DNA of 64,000 nucleotides from Macrotis lagotis (Eukaryota > Chordata > Mammalia > Peramelemorphia > Peramelidae): assembly GCF_037893015.1 (NCBI RefSeq), contig NC_133660.1, positions 284,925,078-284,989,077 on the forward strand. Direction: 5' to 3'. Positions 58,519 through 64,000 of this stretch are shown piece by piece. The translations under genes and the position numbers were made by a program. How positions within the stretch are numbered: the stretch's first letter is position 1; every line of letters begins with the position of its first letter. The notes beneath the pieces were generated by a model. The model had not been told where the DNA came from. It did not search any database and saw nothing but the letters and a program-made list of their open reading frames with translations.

Positions 58519-59985
58519 CAGTTGGTTGGTTGTTGTCCAGTCTCTCCAAGAAGACCAAAATAACGTTACTCTATTGGGGTCAAAGTACAGTGTCCAGCTG
58601 TAACTGATCAGATCAATACAGCTTGGAAGGCTCTACCACAGATTAGGAACAAATAGGTCATGTGAACACCTGGGGTGGAGTCTCTAAATTTGTGTATCTT
58701 GCCCTTCTGACCTCCAATTCTGCTTTGCTCATAGAGCACAGCATGCTCTCTGAGGTGGGCACGCCATGCTGGGTGGTCCTGTGCCAGTGTCTGTCATGCT
58801 GCACAGCCAGTTTCAGAATTCTTGAGAGTGTTCTTGTATCACTTTTCCTGAGCCCCCTGTGAGCACTTGCCTTGTGTGAGTTCTTCATAAAATAGTCTTT
58901 TTGGCATACAAGCAACATGACCCACCCATTGGAGCTGCTCTGTAGTAAGAGTTTGAATTTGGCAGTTTAGCTTGAGAAAGGACCTGAGTGTCTGGTATCT
59001 TCTCCTGCCAAGTGCCAGAATCTTCCTCAGACAATTTAATGGAAGGATTCAGTTTCCTGTTGGTAGACTGTCCAGGTTTCACAAGCATATGGCTCTCTTG
59101 GCCTCTCCCAAATACTGAGCAGCTCTGGCAATGAGTGTGTCAATCTCATTGACAGTGTGTACCTCCCTGGAAAGTTCACTGCCAAGATAAGTGAATTTGT
59201 CCACAGTCCTCAAAACTCCATTTGCTGTAACTGAAGTTTCCACATATGGATGGTGTGGTGCTGGCTGATGGAGTACCTGGGTTTTCTTGGTGTTTATTGT
59301 TAGGTCAAAATGAGCACAAGCAGCAGAGAATCGATCCCTACTTTGTTGCATCTCAGCTTCAGAGGCTGCGTTGAAGGCACAGTCAGCTACAAACAGAAGA
59401 TCCTGCACTGACACTCCCTCCACTTTGGTCTTGACTTGCAGCCTTTTCAAGTTGAAGATTTACCATCAGTGTGGTAGCTGACCTTGATGCCATGTTTGTC
59501 CTCAGTGATACTAAAAAGGATGGCAACAAGGACCCAGCCTTCATTCGTGACTGGGAATCTTGAGAGCATCATCCACCAGGTTCTAGATGAACCTGGACAA
59601 GCACACCATTGTGAGATTGACATACAATACTGATGAACTTCTCTGGGCAACCAAATTTTGATGTAATTTTCCATAAGCCCTCATGACTGACAATATCAAA
59701 GACTTTGGTCAGATCTACAAAAGTTGTATACAGACCTTTGTTCTGCTCCTGGCCTTTCTCCTGGAGTTGTCAGGCACCAGCACCACGGTGATTATTCCTC
59801 GGCCCTTTCTGAAGACACACTGGCTGTCAGGGAGATGACCAATCTGTTAAGGATGACTGGCAAAAGTCTAGCCAGTAATGACTAAGAGTTTTGTCACAAG
59901 ACAATCTATTCCCTTTATCTTTATAGAAATGGATAATGGAGGCATTCTTGAACTCCTGAGGGAAAACCTATCCTTGCCATATAAT
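58519..59985 (-). mobile_element. RTE-clade LINE, 5'-truncated, inserted in an L1/HAL1 element
   Basis: On the minus strand the segment 59079-59450 reads as the end of an RTE-type reverse transcriptase. It contains DLLFVADCAF (the catalytic F/Y-A-D-D box, here degenerate), LTINTKKTQVLHQPAP and DKFTYLGSELSR. Upstream, in shifted frames (59450-59880), are recognisable pieces such as LLARLLPVILNRL and SRFPVTNEGWVLVAILFS. The frame is broken several times, so the copy is inactive. The 3' part (58530-58690) matches the fragment at 8391-8562. The 3' end carries a short GGTT/GTT-rich repeat, as RTE elements do. L1 sequence resumes on both sides. Confidence 0.85.
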
Positions 59986-60106
59986 CTAGAAAATTTCAGA
60001 AGGCAAAAGTATGGGCTTGCAGTCAAGAATATTTTAACTAGCAAAACTGAGAATATTCTTCTAGGGAGAAAGCTGGATCTTTAATGAATTGAGGATTTCC
60101 AAGTAT

Positions 60107-60110
60107 TCTT

Positions 60111-60158
<48 letters not shown>

Positions 60159-60176
60159 ATCTATCTATCTATCGAA
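60107..60176. repeat. (TATC)n microsatellite
   Basis: About 17 tetranucleotide units with one break; it sits just before the SINE at 60199. Confidence 0.95.
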
Positions 60177-60198
60177 TCTATCTTATCTGCTCATTATT

Positions 60199-60355
60199 TA
60201 GTTATTTAGTTAGTTTTGCAAGGCAATGGGGTTAAGTTACTTGCCCAAGGTCACAGAGCTAGGTAATTATTAAAGTGTCTGAGGTCAGATTTGAACTCAG
60301 GTCCTCCTGATTCCAGGGCTAGTGCTCTATCCACTGTGCCACCCAGCTGCCCCCC
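60199..60355 (-). mobile_element. Marsupial SINE (WSINE1/SINE1-like) inside L1/HAL1
   Basis: Antisense full-length copy following the (TATC)n tract; L1/HAL1 sequence resumes after it. Confidence 0.9.
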
Positions 60356-61763
60356 CCCACCCCAAGCATTCTCCATGTAAACACTAGAGCTGTGTAGAAA
60401 TTTTGAAGTTGAAACACAAGGGTTAAGAGAAACATAAAAGGTAAACATGAATAGCATTGGCAAAGAGCTAGACTGGGATAAGTTGCTTATGTGGGGAGAT
60501 GATTGTCATTAGGTCTCAGGAGTCCAGTTAGACAAGACCTGGAAGCTGTTCTCTTATGGCTTGAATTTAAGAGAAGAATTTAGAGTTAGGAAAGAAAGGG
60601 GAAGAAGAAGGAAAGTTAGGGAGAATATCTCAAACAATGAGGGTATACAAGTAGATATTATATAATCCAGTGTGAGGTGGAAGGGGCTCAATCTCCTCTC
60701 AACTGGCCAAAACTCGGAAGAATAGACATTTCCAGTTGAGTTTCATTCAACAGAGAAACAGGAAGAAAGGAGAAAAGAGAATTAGAGGGAGAGATTAGTC
60801 CTAAGTACAGCAAATTCTGAGAATGTACTGAAATATATCTTTTTGAAGTGGAAAAAATGGGAATCTGAGGGGGTACCATGAGTGGGGGAATGTGAAAATG
60901 ATGTGAGGGCATAATAAAGATGATCATATACAGTGCTATAAGAAATGATGAAAGGGATGATTTCAGAGAAACCTGAGAAGAATAGCATGATGCAAAGTGA
61001 AGCAAGCAGAACCAAGGGAATGATTTCTTATAACAACATTGTAAAGACAACACTTGGAAAGATTTGCAAACCCTAATCAACCCCAATTCTAGAGGACTAA
61101 TGATGAAGCATTCTATCTAATTTCTGATAAAGAAGTGAAGGAATCAGTGCAGAAGAAGGCATTCCTTTGAACATGGAAACACATAAATGTGTTTTGCTTA
61201 ATACTGTATGAAACAAGGTTATGGTTTTCATTCTTAATTAGGGGAGGGATGGAATGAGAGTCAGAGGAGACAGATTTTTCCTGGTTGAAAAAATAAAATT
61301 AAAAATTTTTTAGAAAGAGATCATTTATAATTTCTGAGAGAGTAGTTTCAGTTGAATATCATGCCAGGAAGCTTCGGAGTGTGAAAGGAGTGAAGTGGTG
61401 GCTAAGATTGTGACAGACTTTCTACATACTTTAGCCAAGAAGGGGAGGAGAGAGAGGGCAATGAATAGAAGGATCAGGTAAGGATGGCCGAGATGTGGGT
61501 GTGTTTGAAGACAGTAGGGGAGCAACGAGTATCTAGGGAAAGACTGAAGATAAGTGGGATTTGGGATGTTGTAGAACACAGTGCCATGGAATCACTTGGG
61601 CAAGGAGAGCAGCCTGGCATGGTTACCTTTTTGGGTGAGAGTGTCATTTGAAGCTTTGTTCTTCTCCAGGGACAGTGCTGCCTTCCTCCTCTGACCTCTA
61701 TTGATAGACCAACAGAAAGTTCGTGGTTACCAATTAGATTTTGGAGGGCTTGAGAGTTGTTTC

Positions 61764-61920
61764 CGTGGGGGCGGCTAGGTGGCACAGTGAATAGAGCACC
61801 GGCCTTGGAGTCAGGAGTACCTGGGTTCAAATATGACCTTAGACATTTGATAATTACCTAGCCGTGTGGCCTTGGACAAGCCACTTAACCCCATTGCCTT
61901 GAAAAAAATCTAAAAAAAAA
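61764..61920 (+). mobile_element. Marsupial SINE (WSINE1/SINE1-like)
   Basis: Sense copy flanked by AGTTGTTTCC on both sides. Confidence 0.92.
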
Positions 61921-62029
61921 AGTTGTTTCCTAAGTCACTGGTAATTCCAGGTCAGTTGTTTTGCCTCTGAACCTGTGAAATGGGAATTGAGTTAACTCTA
62001 GTATATATATTGCCCAAGATTCTTTAAGA

Positions 62030-62187
62030 AATTTTTTTATTTTTATTTATTTAAGGCAATGGGGTTAAGTGACTTGCCTAAGGTCACACAACTAGATAAT
62101 TATTAAGTGTGTGAAGCTGGATTTGAACTCAGGTCCTCCTGACTCCAGGGCCGGTGCTCTATCCACTGTACCACCTAGCTGCCCCTA
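62030..62187 (-). mobile_element. Marsupial SINE (WSINE1/SINE1-like)
   Basis: Antisense copy; ATTGCCCAAGATTCTT on the left and ATTGCCTAAGATTCTT on the right form a 16-bp duplication with one change. Confidence 0.92.
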
Positions 62188-62529
62188 TTGCCTAAGATTC
62201 TTGAGAGACACATATGGTGATGGATATGAAGGGCTTTGCATATCTCACAGCCCCACATCTCAGGGTCACACATGCCATTGTCTATCCCCCAGTAGACCCG
62301 TTCAGAATTTGTGTTTGTTCTGCATGGATGCTTTAGGAGCCATGCACTTTAGTGTGGGGAAATCACTTGATTTGACAGCAAGGGAATTCTTGGCCTTATT
62401 GTTTCTTCAGTTGTAAAATGAAAGGGCTGGTCTAGGCAGTGGGTCCAAGAGTCCTTGCCCTTCGGTAACCTGTGACTTTGAGTCTATCCTTAGTCACAGT
62501 TAACCGACTCTTTTAAGATCAGATATCAT

Positions 62530-62715
62530 TGTTGTTGTGTCATTTCACTTGGGTCTCACTCTCCATGACCCCATTGGGGGCTTTCTTGGCAAAGCTACTG
62601 AGTAGTTTGGTATTTCTTCTCCATCTCATTTTATAGATGAGGAAACTGAGCAAGGCAAGGTGAAGAGACTTGAAGAGGAATCTTCCTTAAGTCCAGCACT
62701 TTTTGTGCTGTGGCA
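62530..62715 (-). mobile_element. CORE-type SINE with RTE-like tail, antisense, partial
   Basis: TTGTTGTTGTGTCATTTCAC tail and ATAGATGAGGAAACTGAGCA core; the body is truncated. Confidence 0.65.
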
Positions 62716-62814
62716 CCATCTGTTGCCCATGCCCAGGCATGTTAAACAGAGGATGTAGGATTTGGTTCTAGAATTCATAGGAAACCCTTGGAATTACAGG
62801 TTTATAAAGAACTT

Positions 62815-63455
62815 TTTAAAAATATAAATATTTTATTTGTTTTCTAGTTACATACAATGGTAGTTTCTACCAATATTTTTTTTGTAAGGTTTTGACTGTT
62901 ACAATTTTTCTTCCTCTCTCTTCCAACAGTAGGCAATCTGATCTAGACTTTACATTTGTGTCCATGATAAGCATAGATCGAAATTGAATGAGTTGTGAGA
63001 GAAGAATCAGATCTGAAAGGAAGAAAGCATTAGAGAAAACAAAATGACATAATACATATGACAGCTTTTAAAAATTGAAGATAATAACCTTTGGTCTTTG
63101 TTTAAACTCCATAGTTCCTTCTCTGAATACAGATGGTATTCTCCATCACAAATCCCCTAAAATTGTCCCTGATTATTGCACTGATGGAATGACCGAGTCC
63201 ATCATGGTTGATCATTATCCCATGTTGTACCATGTTCTTCTGGTCCTGATCACTTCACTCAGCATCAGTTCATGCACGGCTTTCCAGGCTATTCTGAAAT
63301 TCTGTCCCTCGTGATTTCTTATAGAACATTAGGGTTCCATCACATTCATTTACCACAGTTTGTTCAGCCATTTCCCAATGGATGGGAATCCTCTCCATTA
63401 CCAATTCTTTGTCATTACAAAAAGAACTGCTATAAATATTTTTATACATGTGATA
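62815..63455 (-). mobile_element. L1 3'UTR fragment, same subfamily as 53600-54170
   Basis: It shares the order CTTTGTTTAAACTCCATAG, CCCTAAAATTGTCCCTGAT, TTGCACTGATGGAATGA and TCACTCAGCATCAGTTCATG. It ends in L1 ORF2-derived antisense sequence near CATTTCCCAATGGATGGGAA. Confidence 0.75.
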
Positions 63456-64000
63456 TAAAGAACTTTCTTTGCCACAGCGTGCCTACTGCTTTCCTTCCCT
63501 TTGGTCACCACCAACACCCTACTATAAACCTTCATTGCCTTACTCCTGGACTTTCATGGGAGGAGGAAGGGATGGCATAGGGGACCCAGCCAGGGCAAAG
63601 GTAAGAGAAGGAACGGGGTGCAAAGCTGGGGTTTGACCTGGGTTCATTTAGCAGCAGGGTCTGCTTGCCTCAAACCTCTTCCTTCCAATCTGTTCTCTGA
63701 TTTGTCTTCAGATATCATCACATCCCCCTCCCTTTCAATGCTCCCTATCCCTCTGCAGGATCAAATCAAAAACCTTCCCACTTTTAAGATCCAGCTGCCC
63801 TAGCTTTGCACAGGAGCCCCTCCTCCTCCCCATGGCTTCCTGGTGGCTCAGATTAAATTCTGCCTTCTGCACGAAACATTTCCTGAGCACCCTTCTGCCC
63901 CCTATGCATAAATATCTTGGCATGTTGTCTCCTGTTTGTTTTGACCAAAGGGATGGTCAGTGCCAGGCATGGAGTGGGCCTTCAATATGGGCTGAATGAG

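Larger units (their letters stand above)
58400..61310 (+). mobile_element. L1/HAL1-like element interrupted by an RTE LINE, a TATC repeat and a SINE
   Basis: At 58450-58518 the plus strand reads like the C-terminal domain of L1 ORF1 (EATVRITQDLAA). After the RTE insertion, 59985-60095 continues the same domain in degraded form (FQKAK..., AKTEN-like). After the (TATC)n and the SINE, 60375-61310 continues with the trailing L1/HAL1 sequence and a 3' end with an A-rich tail. The short distance from ORF1 to the 3' end suggests a HAL1 (ORF1-only) element rather than a full L1. The left boundary is uncertain. Confidence 0.6.

Noticed and set aside
59079-59450. 123-codon minus-strand frame as a possible host gene
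   Set aside because: It is the reverse transcriptase end of an RTE LINE (FVAD box, FTYLGS motif).
45022-64000. ATL3 exon 2 (GPVQVVLVQKDQHSFELDE-type sequence)
   Set aside because: I scanned the plus strand for the start of the GTPase domain and saw nothing convincing; it probably lies beyond the window.
1-64000. Endogenous retrovirus or LTR element
   Set aside because: I saw no LTR pair, primer binding site or gag/pol/env-like frame; the only reverse transcriptase signatures are LINE type.

Overview
The window looks like mammalian, specifically marsupial, nuclear DNA. The main evidence is about two dozen copies of a ~150 bp marsupial SINE (WSINE1/SINE1-like: GGCAGCTAGGTGGCGCAGTG head, C-C-T-A-A-A-A tail). 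There are also copies of a second CORE-type SINE with an RTE-like tail, an RTE-clade LINE with a recognisable reverse transcriptase, many marsupial-type L1/HAL1 fragments, and older MIR and L2 remnants. No Alu or B1 is visible. I cannot tell opossum from an Australian marsupial by reading alone.

Two host genes are recognisable, arranged head to head about 12 kb apart. On the minus strand is the 5' part of RTN3 (reticulon 3). Exon 1 (coding part 32453-32606) lies in a large CpG island. The small cassette exon 2 is at 20870-20920 and appears to use a GC rather than GT splice donor. The giant exon 3 (10492-12795, 768 codons) is specific to the long isoform. The exons for the reticulon membrane domain are not found and must lie beyond position 1. 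On the plus strand is the first exon of ATL3 (atlastin 3; coding 44964-45021) in a second CpG island. The rest of ATL3 is not found and presumably lies beyond 64000. The divergent RTN3/ATL3 order matches human 11q13. Both proteins act on ER tubules: reticulon 3 curves the membrane and serves in ER-phagy, and atlastin 3 is an ER membrane GTPase.

Layout: 1-10491 is RTN3 intron 3; 10492-12795 exon 3; 12796-20869 intron 2; 20870-20920 exon 2; 20921-32452 intron 1; about 31850-33200 the RTN3 CpG island. From 33200 to 44390 is the intergenic spacer, holding an antisense L1 and many SINEs. From 44391 to 45240 is the ATL3 promoter and CpG island, with four ZNF143/THAP11-type motifs. From 45240 to 46690 is a 1.45 kb GC-rich minisatellite just inside ATL3 intron 1. 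From 46700 to 64000 is the rest of that intron, with a FABP5 processed pseudogene, nested L1/RTE/SINE insertions and microsatellites.

The long open frames in the two CpG islands and in the minisatellite are products of base composition and repetition, not genes. I saw no endogenous retrovirus, CRISPR array or tRNA/rRNA gene. No undescribed multi-gene system was found. The points most worth a second look are the GC-AG intron of RTN3, the ATL3 promoter motif cluster, the intron 1 minisatellite, and a trio of SINEs with strongly T-to-C-biased divergence.
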